A stretch of DNA of 64,000 bases from Bacteroidota bacterium (GCA_023416995.1 JAEZGI010000027.1:62001-126000); one strand, 5' to 3'; positions 53,083 through 61,128 are shown, numbered from the stretch's first letter. Made by a program: numbers and translations. Notes: generated by a model from the letters alone, not told the origin.

Positions 53083-53256
53083 ATGCAACACATTGAATTG
53101 AAAGAAATGGGTGTGTGGGAACTGCAGCCCGATGAGTGTGCAGTTGTGAACGGAGGTGGATTCTGGGACTTCCTTGTCAGGGAAGCCATTATACATTTCG
53201 ATGATCTTGCACGCGGACTTGAGAAAGGATGGAATTTTGACAAAAAACAAAAATGA
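53083..53256 (+). CDS. Double-glycine leader peptide 1 (bacteriocin-like precursor)
   Basis: A 57-residue peptide. Residues 1-25 are a leader of the type processed by C39 peptidases (MGVWELQPDECAVVNGG, with the VNGG cleavage site at 22-25). The predicted mature peptide starts at G26 with GFWDFLVREAIIHFDDLARG and ends in a basic tail (DKKQK). The start at 53083 was preferred to 53050 because the upstream part overlaps the leader hairpin and is not leader-like. The stop overlaps the next start as ATGA, so the two are translationally coupled. A Bacteroidota bacteriocin or signal peptide is the likely class. Confidence 0.75.
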   Translation: MQHIELKEMGVWELQPDECAVVNGGGFWDFLVREAIIHFDDLARGLEKGWNFDKKQK

Positions 53257-53456
53257 GTACTATGAAAACAGACACAATTGAAATGAAGTACGGACTCACC
53301 ATAATGTCCGCAGATGAGCTTGCCGCGGCGAATGGTGGCGATGGTTTTTGGGAAACCCTGGGATATGTGATCGGCGCGACATTAAAAACAATTTACGTTG
53401 TTGGCAAAACCGCTTCTGATTATCAATCCTCACTTCCTTCGGGATTAAAGAAGTAA
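53253..53456 (+). CDS. Double-glycine leader peptide 2
   Basis: A 67-residue peptide. Its leader (residues 1-29) ends in ELAAANGG. The mature part is DGFWETLGYVIGATLKTIYV followed by VGKTASDYQSSLPSGLKK. The GFW(D/E)xL pattern is shared with peptide 1 and the GKxAxDYQSSLPxxLKK end is shared with peptide 3, so it links the set. A Gly-rich hydrophobic middle could insert in membranes. The ATG overlaps the peptide 1 stop; a second ATG at 53262 is possible. A hairpin follows the stop. Confidence 0.75.
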   Translation: MSTMKTDTIEMKYGLTIMSADELAAANGGDGFWETLGYVIGATLKTIYVVGKTASDYQSSLPSGLKK

Positions 53457-53459
53457 GGG

Positions 53460-53492
53460 ATATGGGCTGAACTTCAGCCCATATTTAAAAAT
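53460..53492 (+). terminator. Hairpin after peptide 2 (partial terminator candidate)
   Basis: The 10-bp stem ATATGGGCTG/CAGCCCATAT (53460-53469 with 53475-53484) lies 4 bases after the peptide 2 stop and is followed by TTAAAAATC, so termination may be partial. Confidence 0.55.
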
Positions 53493-53564
53493 CAGGAGAA
53501 TTCCAAGTGTGGAAAGCGGTGAACAGGATTTTAGATTCTGTTAGTTTTCCTCAAACTCAATTCT

Positions 53565-54044
53565 ATGTCTTATTCGATGCAATCACCAATTTCAGGCTTA
53601 ATTAACCGGCTGTCCAATCTAAGTACACCCTTATTGTTCGCGGGCGGTCTCATTCTGCAGGCGCTAATTATGATCACGTTTGCATTATTCTGGTGGGACC
53701 CTGGGGTGATCCGTCCGGACTTATCAACGCCTTTGAAGGCGTTTGTAGTAGTCGTTATCGCGGGCCCGCTGCTGGAAACGCTGATTTTTCAATATGCCAT
53801 TATAACATCCATGCTGAATACGGTAAAATCGACTGCTTTGGCGGTACCTGTGTCGGCGCTGGCATTTTGCCTCACACACTACTATTCGCCGCAATACGTG
53901 GTTGCGACGTTTTTATCAGGGATATTGTTTGCCATATTGTTTCTTGTATTCGAAAAGAAAAACCGACGTGGATTTTTGTATGTTCTCCTGATTCATGCCT
54001 CCTATAACTTCTTTGTATTTATAATGAAACATTGGTTCAATTAA
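53565..54044 (+). CDS. CPBP family intramembrane protease-like protein
   Basis: A 159-residue membrane protein with about four helices. It fits the CPBP (Abi) family: motif 1 reads E71-T-x-x-x-Q76 (GPLLETLIFQYA) instead of the common EExxxR, motif 2 is FCLTH105 and motif 3 is H144ASYN148. The EtxxxQ variant occurs in this family from general knowledge, but activity is unproven. CPBP proteins in bacteriocin loci process peptides or give self-immunity. The gene sits between peptides 2 and 3, which supports one of these roles. Confidence 0.82.
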   Translation: MSYSMQSPISGLINRLSNLSTPLLFAGGLILQALIMITFALFWWDPGVIRPDLSTPLKAFVVVVIAGPLLETLIFQYAIITSMLNTVKSTALAVPVSALAFCLTHYYSPQYVVATFLSGILFAILFLVFEKKNRRGFLYVLLIHASYNFFVFIMKHWFN

Positions 54045-54058
54045 TTAAACACACAATC

Positions 54059-54238
54059 ATGAATCTGAAGATGAATGAAGATGCCGGACTCGTACGGCTG
54101 AGTTCCAACGAACTGGAAATGACAAACGGAGGTGATTTATTGCCCCTTCACACAAGCACATTACTGTATTACTTATATAAACTTGGAAAAGCAGCTGCAG
54201 ACTATCAATCGTCTCTGCCTGCGAATCTGAAGAAGTAA
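54059..54238 (+). CDS. Double-glycine leader peptide 3
   Basis: A 59-residue peptide. The leader (residues 1-25) ends in ELEMTNGG. The mature part is DLLPLHTSTLLYYLYKLGKA then AADYQSSLPANLKK, sharing the C-terminal motif with peptide 2. The ATG at 54059 is 14 bases after the CPBP stop. A strong terminator-like hairpin follows directly. Same class as peptides 1 and 2. Confidence 0.75.
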   Translation: MNLKMNEDAGLVRLSSNELEMTNGGDLLPLHTSTLLYYLYKLGKAAADYQSSLPANLKK

Positions 54239-54243
54239 TGTCA

Positions 54244-54273
54244 CCAGGCAGTTTGTTTAACTGCCTGGCTTTT
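54244..54273 (+). terminator. Terminator-like hairpin between peptide 3 and the exporter genes
   Basis: The perfect 10-bp stem CCAGGCAGTT/AACTGCCTGG (54244-54253 with 54259-54268) has a 5-base loop and is followed by CTTTT. The exporter genes continue in the same direction, so it may act as an attenuator. Confidence 0.75.
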
Positions 54274-54309
54274 ACCCCACCTGTTTATTATTTCATCAAT
54301 TTATTTTTT

Positions 54310-55449
54310 ATGGATACATCTGCCTTTAGCGAGGCTGACAACATTGTACTGCCTGCTTCGGGGCGAACCAACGTCATTTACTGGACCATTGTTCTGATGA
54401 TATTTGGTTCTGTTATTATGCTGCCCCTGGTAAGTCTTGATGTAACAGTTCAGGCAGCAGGTGTTATACGGCCGGTTTCAGAAAGAACAGTGATTCGTTC
54501 GCTTGTAGGTGGCGTGATAGCAGGCATCAACTACAAAGATGGAGACTATGTAGAAAAAGGCAGTATCGTGCTGCGTTTGCATGACCCCATCTCAGACCTA
54601 CGCATACCCGCCACGACCAAAGAAATCAGTTTAAGAAAGTTATGGCTGAATGACCTGGATCTGTTATTAATGGCAGACACCATCGATGATCGACTGCTGG
54701 CGCGTCTGACTGCACCCGTTTATAAGGCAGAAGCCAGCAGATATCTCCACCAGATGCAGGATAAATCTGCAACGATCCACAAAGCCAGCAAAGAACTTCA
54801 GACGGCAACGATTTTGTTCAATGAAAAAGTGATCTCCGCTAAAGAATATGAAGACAAAAGTACTGATGTAGCAAAACTCACTGCAGCTTTTTATGCATTC
54901 AAAAACCAGCAGCTCACCGACTGGCAGGCTTCACGCGCAAAAATTGCATCTGAGATGTTGCAATTACAAACAGTACAACATGAACAATACGAAGACAAAA
55001 ACAGGCATGAAATAGTCGCCCCGGTTTCAGGAACTGTACTGGGATTGAAAGCCCGGTACGAAGGTTCAACAATAGAGGCCGGAGAAGTGTTTTGTGAGAT
55101 CTCGCCAGAAGATGATTTTATAGCGGAATGCTATATGCGAACTGCAGACATCGCCTTTATCAAACCCGGGCAGGTTGTGAAATTGCAGCTTGAAGCTTTT
55201 GATCATCATTATTTTGGCCGGCTTGACGCTACGGTGATTTCAATCGATAACGATTTTTCAGTGATCAAGGATATCCCTGTCTACATAGTTCGTTGCAGGC
55301 TAAGCAGCAATGAATTACAGGGCCCTAAAGGGTACAAGGGGAAGATAAAAAAAGGGCTGGCTTTTAATGCCCGGTTTCTTATCACACAACGAAAGCTATC
55401 AGACTTGTTATTCGACAAGGTTGAGGATTGGATAAATCCAACTATTTAA
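54310..55449 (+). CDS. HlyD family secretion adaptor
   Basis: A 379-residue membrane-fusion protein. It has one N-terminal membrane helix (VIYWTIVLMIFGSVIML, about 22-45), a biotinyl-lipoyl-like domain (VGGVIAGINYKDGDYVEKGSIVLRL), a long coiled coil (about 130-245) and a C-terminal beta-barrel (FCEISPEDDFIAECYM). It joins the ABC exporter in the inner membrane to an outer-membrane channel. The start at 54310 is chosen because the upstream frame runs through the terminator-like hairpin. The ABC exporter gene follows after 127 bases. Confidence 0.9.
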   Translation: MDTSAFSEADNIVLPASGRTNVIYWTIVLMIFGSVIMLPLVSLDVTVQAAGVIRPVSERTVIRSLVGGVIAGINYKDGDYVEKGSIVLRLHDPISDLRIPATTKEISLRKLWLNDLDLLLMADTIDDRLLARLTAPVYKAEASRYLHQMQDKSATIHKASKELQTATILFNEKVISAKEYEDKSTDVAKLTAAFYAFKNQQLTDWQASRAKIASEMLQLQTVQHEQYEDKNRHEIVAPVSGTVLGLKARYEGSTIEAGEVFCEISPEDDFIAECYMRTADIAFIKPGQVVKLQLEAFDHHYFGRLDATVISIDNDFSVIKDIPVYIVRCRLSSNELQGPKGYKGKIKKGLAFNARFLITQRKLSDLLFDKVEDWINPTI

Positions 55450-55576
55450 TTTGAGGCAGTGACTTGTAATATAAGATTGAACAAATATTATCCCTGAACA
55501 TTTGAATGTTGGTCTTAGAAATAAGGTTGAGAATTCCATAACAATACTAACTGACATTTAGAACTATACCGCAGAC

Positions 55577-57730
55577 ATGAGGAAGAAAATCCGGGTGAAG
55601 CAACGAGACTTTACAGATTGTGGTGCAGCTTGCCTGGCTTCAGTCGCGGCACATTATAAACTCCAGGTACCTGTCAGCAGAATCAGGCAATATGCGGGCA
55701 CTGATCAGAAAGGTACTAATGTACTCGGCCTTATCACTGCTGCCGGGCGTTTGGGTTTTGAAGCGAGAGGCGCAAAAGGTTCGCCGGACAGTCTTGACAA
55801 AATACCGCTCCCTGCCATTTTGCATATTGTGAAGGAGCAGTTCCATCACTATGTAGTGGCTTATAAGGTTAGCAGAAATAAAGTGATTGTAATGGATCCG
55901 GCGACCGGTAGTCTTGTCAGGCATAACAAGCAAGTTTTTTTGCAGGAATGGTCAGGAGTGCTGGTATTGATGGAACCAGGCAATGAATTTATTGAAGGTA
56001 ATCAGCAATTATCCAACTACAGGCGGTTTTTGCGTTTGATTGCGCCACATAAAACGATGATGATCCAGGCCCTGGTTGGTGCGTTGGTTTATACTGTGCT
56101 TGGCCTGGCATCATCTGTTTATGTGCAAAAAATAGTTGATCATGTTTTGGTTGATGGCAACACAAAACTTCTCAACCTGCTAAGTATAGTGATGATCCTT
56201 TTGCTAAGTTTTCAATTGCTGATTGGCACCATGAAATCGCTGTTTGCTTTGCAAACGGGTCAACGGATCGATGCGAGGTTGATACTGGGTTATTACCGGC
56301 ACATACTCCATTTACCTCAACGTTTTTTTGACACCATGCGCGTTGGCGAAATCATCAGCCGTGTAAATGACGCAGTCAAGATCAGAAGTTTTATCAATGA
56401 TACAGCTATAACCATTGTGGTTAATGTTATGATCATTTTATTCTCCCTGTTGCTGATGTTTATGTATTACTGGAAACTCGCACTGATAATGCTGATGATT
56501 CTTCCTGTTTACATTATATTGTTTGTATGCAGTGATTACTATAGCCGGATACAGCAACGAAGATTGATGGAAGATGGTGCGTCCCTCGAAACGCAACTGG
56601 TAGAGAGCCTGAATGCAGCCGGAACGATAAAACGGTTTGGCACAGAAAACTTTACCATCTTAAAAACAGAAGACAGATTTTATAAACTTTTAAAGTCCAT
56701 TTATAAAGCCGGTAAGACAGGAATATACATCGGACAAACATCTGAGTTTATAACAAGATTATTTACAATTGCACTTTTCTGGGCAGGAAGCTATTTTGTG
56801 ATTAACCGCGAGTTATCACCCGGGGAGTTATTATCGTTTTATGCACTAATCGGCTATTTAACTGCGCCTGCGGCTGATCTGGTGGGAGCCAACAGAAGCA
56901 TCAGAGATGCGCTTATTGCCGCCGACAGATTATATGAGATCATCGACCTCGAAGCTGAAAAACAGGTTGAGCAGGCATTGCAGATAACTCCGGAACGGAT
57001 AGGCGCTATAAAATTTGAAAATGTATCATTCCGGTATGGTACAAGAACAACAGTATTTACAAATCTGTCTCTAACAATTGAGGCGGGGAAAAGCACTGCC
57101 ATTGTAGGTGAAAGCGGCAGCGGTAAATCAACGCTTGCTGCCCTGCTCCACCGGCTGTACCCTATTGCCTCCGGCTCTATTTACATCGGCCACAACAATT
57201 TAAATCATGTGGATTCAGCCTCCGTTCGAAAACATATAGCAATTGTGCCGCAGGAAATCGAGCTTTTTGCCGGAACAATCCTGGAAAATATTGCACTGGG
57301 TTTTGCATCCCCGGATCTGCAACGGGCGATAGACATGGCGCGGATCACAGGTTTCCATGAATTTGTGCAACAGCTCCCGCTTCATTATCATACCGTTGTA
57401 AGTGAGCAGGGTGTGAACCTTTCAGGAGGACAAAAACAGAAGCTGGCTATCACAAGGGCATTGTATCGTGACCCGTCGGTCCTGATCCTCGATGAAGCCA
57501 CTTCGAACCTTGACACGGTCAGCGAAACCCAGGTACAGGTGGCATTGAACTGGTTCAGGCAATCCGGAAAAACCTTGATTGTCATCGCGCATAGATTGAA
57601 GACAATTAGCAGGTGTGATCAGATACTGGTGTTACACAACGGAGCACTCGTTGAATCGGGCACACATCAGGAACTGATAAATGCCTCTGGTTACTATACA
57701 CGAATGTGGGAAAGCTACAACATGACTTAA
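55577..57730 (+). CDS. Peptidase-containing ABC transporter (C39 bacteriocin-processing type)
   Basis: A 717-residue exporter. Residues 1-130 are a C39 cysteine peptidase with the Cys in DC15GAACL, H91 in FHHYVV and D107 in VMDPATG. Residues about 155-435 form a six-helix ABC membrane domain, and the C-terminal NBD has GESGSGKST, LSGGQKQKLAITRAL and LILDEATSNLD. It cuts double-glycine leaders while exporting the peptide. This matches peptides 1-3 encoded 1.3-2.5 kb upstream. It is the only such exporter in the window and the HlyD gene is next to it. Confidence 0.95.
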   Translation: MRKKIRVKQRDFTDCGAACLASVAAHYKLQVPVSRIRQYAGTDQKGTNVLGLITAAGRLGFEARGAKGSPDSLDKIPLPAILHIVKEQFHHYVVAYKVSRNKVIVMDPATGSLVRHNKQVFLQEWSGVLVLMEPGNEFIEGNQQLSNYRRFLRLIAPHKTMMIQALVGALVYTVLGLASSVYVQKIVDHVLVDGNTKLLNLLSIVMILLLSFQLLIGTMKSLFALQTGQRIDARLILGYYRHILHLPQRFFDTMRVGEIISRVNDAVKIRSFINDTAITIVVNVMIILFSLLLMFMYYWKLALIMLMILPVYIILFVCSDYYSRIQQRRLMEDGASLETQLVESLNAAGTIKRFGTENFTILKTEDRFYKLLKSIYKAGKTGIYIGQTSEFITRLFTIALFWAGSYFVINRELSPGELLSFYALIGYLTAPAADLVGANRSIRDALIAADRLYEIIDLEAEKQVEQALQITPERIGAIKFENVSFRYGTRTTVFTNLSLTIEAGKSTAIVGESGSGKSTLAALLHRLYPIASGSIYIGHNNLNHVDSASVRKHIAIVPQEIELFAGTILENIALGFASPDLQRAIDMARITGFHEFVQQLPLHYHTVVSEQGVNLSGGQKQKLAITRALYRDPSVLILDEATSNLDTVSETQVQVALNWFRQSGKTLIVIAHRLKTISRCDQILVLHNGALVESGTHQELINASGYYTRMWESYNMT

Positions 57731-57761
57731 CCCGACTTGTTAAACAGCCGCTGCTTCTCCT

Positions 57762-57769
57762 TATATTTG
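57762..57769 (+). promoter_or_regulatory. -7 promoter element of the methyltransferase gene
   Basis: TATATTTG matches TAnnTTTG and ends 23 bases before the ATG at 57793, so this gene may be transcribed separately from the exporter operon. Confidence 0.5.
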
Positions 57770-57792
57770 CCGGGTAGCCAAAACACTCAGCT

Positions 57793-58422
57793 ATGGATCC
57801 CAGGCAAGCCTACGATTTTTGGGCATCATTATATGATACCAATAAAAACAATACGCGTGATCTTGAAGCACTCGCTTTAAAAGAAACGCTTGCTGATATT
57901 CCTTTCAATGCAGTATTAGAGATAGGATGCGGCACCGGTAAAAACTCCGGCTGGCTGTTAAACAGATGCGGGACACTGTTGGGTGTAGATCTGTCACCTA
58001 ACATGCTTGAACAGGCAAGGGCAAAATTCCAGGGACCGGCTGTTAACTTTCTGAATGCAAATATCAACGAAGAGTGGACCTTCGCAACCACCAGTTTTGA
58101 CCTGGTAACTTTCAGCCTCGTACTGGAACATATCGAAAACCTGGCGCCAGTATTTGAAAAAACATACAAAGCCTTATCACCCGGCGGATATGTTTATGTG
58201 GGAGAGCTTCACCCATTCAAACAATACACTGGCACCAAGGCAAGATTTGATACCGCCGATGGCAGGCAGCTCGTGGATTGTTTTAATCACCATGTGTCTG
58301 ACTTTACAATGACGGCCACCAGGGCCGGCTTTTCCATTTTGCAGGTGAACGAACATTTTGATACTCCCGACCACAATGAGATTCCAAGGATAATTACTAT
58401 TTTACTCCGGAAACCAAACTAG
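57793..58422 (+). CDS. Class I SAM-dependent methyltransferase
   Basis: A 209-residue methyltransferase. The SAM-binding motif is VLEIGCGTGKNSGWLL at about residues 37-52, with GVDLSPNMLEQARAK and SFDLVTFSLVLEHIENL following, as in the Methyltransf_11/25 group. The substrate is not predictable. It has its own -7 element and lies 62 bases after the C39 exporter gene in the same direction. It may modify the secreted peptides, but equally it may be unrelated. Confidence 0.93.
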   Translation: MDPRQAYDFWASLYDTNKNNTRDLEALALKETLADIPFNAVLEIGCGTGKNSGWLLNRCGTLLGVDLSPNMLEQARAKFQGPAVNFLNANINEEWTFATTSFDLVTFSLVLEHIENLAPVFEKTYKALSPGGYVYVGELHPFKQYTGTKARFDTADGRQLVDCFNHHVSDFTMTATRAGFSILQVNEHFDTPDHNEIPRIITILLRKPN

Positions 58423-58491
58423 TCGGGTTGATGTTAAGAAATGTTTCTCTTTCGCTCCCGGTCAGCATTTACTAATATCCGGGAAACTCAC

Positions 58492-59589
58492 ATGCGTCAA
58501 CCCCTTTTTAATCTTATATCGCTTGTCCTTTTATGGATCATGCCTGTATCCCTGATGGGCCAGGCAAGTGATCCACACCCGCCTTCTTTCGGAATCAATT
58601 CGATGTACGGTTTCTTCCTGGCGAATCAACCGAAGTCTATGTATCTGCAGAATGATCACGCTTTGATGACAGAGGCAACAATTTCCTGGCAGAGTTCGGG
58701 CAGAGAACAATGGCACCATGATACAAGGTTTCCCTCACTGGGTGTTGCGTTGATCCATGGTGATGTTGGGAGCCGTGCCTACCTGGGACATGTAACGGCT
58801 TTATATCCATTTATGCATTTTCCGATCAAAAGAGGTTTGCGATCAATAACGAGTTTTCGTCTTGGAGCGGGTTTAGGATGGGTTGAAAAAACATATGATA
58901 AATCTAGCAACTTCAAAAATTTAATGATTGGCTCGCACCTGAATGCTACTATCAGTCTGAGACTGCAGAGCGAATGGGAACTTTTACCCAGGTTAAACTT
59001 CAACCTGGCCCTCAACTTTACACATCTTTCCAATGGAACCTTTAAACTTCCTAACCTGGGCTTAAACATCCCGGCAATCTCAGCGGGTTTACGATATGGC
59101 ACCGCGGCAACAAAAGTCCGGAAACGAACCGCAGGTCCATCTATTGATAAAAGACCGGAGTTGTTGATTCAACTGGCGGGCGCTCTAAAACAAACTTATC
59201 CACTGGAAAGCAAATTGTATTTCGTACCGGTATTTACGGGTGAGTTTGCAAAACCACTTGGAAAAGTGAGCCGGCTCAACGCAGGTGTTACAGTAAGCTA
59301 TGATAAATCGTTAAGCAAGGAAGTTGTTAATGACCCGAACTATGTGTTTGACAAATCTGACCTCCAGTTGCAAGCTGGCATTTATACCGGATACGAACAT
59401 GTTGCAGGGCGATTGTCGATACCAGTTCATCTTGGTGTATATGTTTATAATAACTATCCTGTCAACCAGCTTTACCAGACGATTGGTTTACGATACCAGT
59501 TCGGAAACAGATTAACCGCGGCAGTTCAACTTAAAACGCATTTTGGAAAAGCAGATTACATACAATATGGCATCGGGTACAAACTATAA
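58492..59589 (+). CDS. Acyloxyacyl hydrolase / PagL-like outer-membrane lipid A deacylase
   Basis: A 365-residue protein with a signal peptide (MRQPLFNLISLVLLWIMPVSLMGQ; start 58492). The N-terminal half resembles the PagL/acyloxyacyl hydrolase barrel, with strands such as SLGVALIHGDVGSRAYLGHV and the active-site-like LNFTHLSNGTFKLPNLGLN, where a His and Ser pair (H-x-S-N) is in the usual place. It would remove an acyl chain from lipid A. The C-terminal half is also strand rich and ends in YIQYGIGYKL, possibly a second set of barrel strands. It is transcribed with the preceding gene direction. Confidence 0.82.
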   Translation: MRQPLFNLISLVLLWIMPVSLMGQASDPHPPSFGINSMYGFFLANQPKSMYLQNDHALMTEATISWQSSGREQWHHDTRFPSLGVALIHGDVGSRAYLGHVTALYPFMHFPIKRGLRSITSFRLGAGLGWVEKTYDKSSNFKNLMIGSHLNATISLRLQSEWELLPRLNFNLALNFTHLSNGTFKLPNLGLNIPAISAGLRYGTAATKVRKRTAGPSIDKRPELLIQLAGALKQTYPLESKLYFVPVFTGEFAKPLGKVSRLNAGVTVSYDKSLSKEVVNDPNYVFDKSDLQLQAGIYTGYEHVAGRLSIPVHLGVYVYNNYPVNQLYQTIGLRYQFGNRLTAAVQLKTHFGKADYIQYGIGYKL

Positions 59590-60430
59590 TCAGCATGGCT
59601 CAAATCGGCCAGGCAAACTCTATAATTTGGCATGCACACAAGATGGCACCAGTTCAAATCTTAATATCCTGACCAGTTACAGACACCGGTATAAATTATC
59701 GGTGCCGGTTTTCAATTTCTCTTTGTTGATGTTTTTGTTACTGCAGACCTCCTGCACAAAATCCGGCTTTTTTGTAAAGACCGGTGATATAGTGACTAGC
59801 GCTGTTTCACTCACAGCTTTCAATGAGATAGAGTTACATGACCGGGTCAACCTGGTGTTAACATACGACTCTGTTGAAACCACTGTAAAAATAGAAGCGG
59901 GTGAAAACATCATCCCTTATATCGAAACCGTGGTGAAAGATCGCCGATTGGTGATCCGCGATAATTCGCGATTTCGCTGGACCAGGGATCTGGATTACAA
60001 GGTGACTGTGTACATCACAACAAGTGATATCAATAAACTCGAATATCATGGCGCAGGAAATATTACTTCAACCAACACGCTCCGGATGCCGTCATTCGTG
60101 ATAGATTCATGGACCGGCACAGGTAGTGTCAATCTCCTGCTAGAGGCAACCCATACCGAAGTACATATCCGGAAAGCGAATGCTGATGTAACCCTTAAAG
60201 GAAAGTCTATGTATACGAGGATCTATTGCGCGGATCACGGTAGTTTCAATTTACTGGAGTTCCCATCGGCTGAGATACATATGGATTATCGCAGCATCCG
60301 GAACGCTCACCTGTATGCAACTGAGTTGATCACTGCAAGGATTCTCTATAAAGGAAATGTATATCTTAAAGGTTCCGCAAGGATCGACCCTTATTACACG
60401 AGTTCAGGTCTGTTGATCCCCATCCCTTAG
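59567..60430 (+). CDS. GIN-domain (DUF2807) lipoprotein
   Basis: A protein of up to 287 residues. The core has the head GIN domain of putative autotransporter adhesins (DUF2807): FNEIELHDRVNLVLTYDSVETTVKIEAGENI, then repeats of NKLEYHGAGNITS and FNLLEFPSAEIHMDYRSIRNAHLYATE type that form a beta-helix, as seen in short segments. A lipoprotein signal (FSLLMFLLLQTSC) occurs about 60 residues in, so the true start is uncertain and the chosen ATG overlaps the end of the previous gene. The alternative is a rarer non-ATG start close to the signal. Function unknown. Confidence 0.75.
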   Translation: MASGTNYNQHGSNRPGKLYNLACTQDGTSSNLNILTSYRHRYKLSVPVFNFSLLMFLLLQTSCTKSGFFVKTGDIVTSAVSLTAFNEIELHDRVNLVLTYDSVETTVKIEAGENIIPYIETVVKDRRLVIRDNSRFRWTRDLDYKVTVYITTSDINKLEYHGAGNITSTNTLRMPSFVIDSWTGTGSVNLLLEATHTEVHIRKANADVTLKGKSMYTRIYCADHGSFNLLEFPSAEIHMDYRSIRNAHLYATELITARILYKGNVYLKGSARIDPYYTSSGLLIPIP

Positions 60431-60554
60431 AAACCCTTGCAGCGGTCGCCTCTAACCTGCGCCACCATTATTTCATAGAAAGATTTGGCGCTGTAGTACT
60501 TTGCTTTATATTCGTGTTTTAAGGCCGCATCATCTATTAAGCGTTTATCAATTC

Positions 60555-61067
60555 ATGGCTATATCTTCTAAGTCGCTCGTAGTTAAGAAATCTACGATCC
60601 CAGGCTCCGGCAAAGGACTGTTTACAAAGAAATTTATCCCGAAGGGCGCAAGAATTTTACAATACAAGGGAAGGATCAGCACCTGGAAGGATGCTAATCA
60701 TGAAGATGGCGCCAACGGTTATATCTATTATCTGAAACGCTCACACGTAATTGACGCTAAGCCGTACAAAACAGCGCTGGCGCGGTATGCAAACGATGCT
60801 AAGGGCCTCACAAGGGTAAAAGGCATTACCAATAATTGCGAGTATATAGAAGAGGGAGTAAATGTTTACATTCATGCAATCAGGGATATTAACCCCGGTG
60901 ATGAAATTCTTGTTCCTTACGGCGCAGAGTACTGGCAGGTGATCAGGTATAATAAAAAGCTCGAAGAAAAAGAACAAAACCAACCAGCTAACGCAGGTAA
61001 AAAAAGCAAAAAGAAGTCTACGAAGAAAAAGAAAAAAACCTCGAAAAAGTCTACCGCTAAAAAATAG
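60555..61067 (+). CDS. SET-domain protein with histone-H1-like lysine tail
   Basis: A 170-residue protein. Residues 1-130 form a SET domain with SGKGLFTKKFIPKGARIL, GITNNCEYIEEGVNVYIHAIRDI and GDEILVPYGAEYW, which are the SAM-binding and catalytic-Tyr motifs of lysine methyltransferases. Residues about 135-170 are a tail of repeated Lys, Ser and Thr similar to eukaryotic histone H1 tails, which could bind nucleic acid. Bacterial SET proteins may methylate nucleoid or other proteins. The start at 60555 is chosen as the first ATG giving MAISSKSLVVKKS. Confidence 0.88.
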   Translation: MAISSKSLVVKKSTIPGSGKGLFTKKFIPKGARILQYKGRISTWKDANHEDGANGYIYYLKRSHVIDAKPYKTALARYANDAKGLTRVKGITNNCEYIEEGVNVYIHAIRDINPGDEILVPYGAEYWQVIRYNKKLEEKEQNQPANAGKKSKKKSTKKKKKTSKKSTAKK

Positions 61068-61093
61068 CCCCCCCTTTTGCTGTGGGATCTGCG

Positions 61094-61115
61094 CGAACCG
61101 AAACTGATCGGTTCG
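61094..61115. terminator. Hairpin between convergent SET and YdcF genes (weak)
   Basis: The stem CGAACCGA/TCGGTTCG (61094-61101 with 61108-61115) sits between the two convergent stops. No T tract follows on either strand, so it is only a candidate. Confidence 0.4.
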
Positions 61116-61128
61116 ATGTAAGACTTAC

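Noticed and set aside
55620..55933. Small open frames overlapping the C39 domain
   Set aside because: They lie inside the well-conserved exporter gene in other frames and show no leader or start context.
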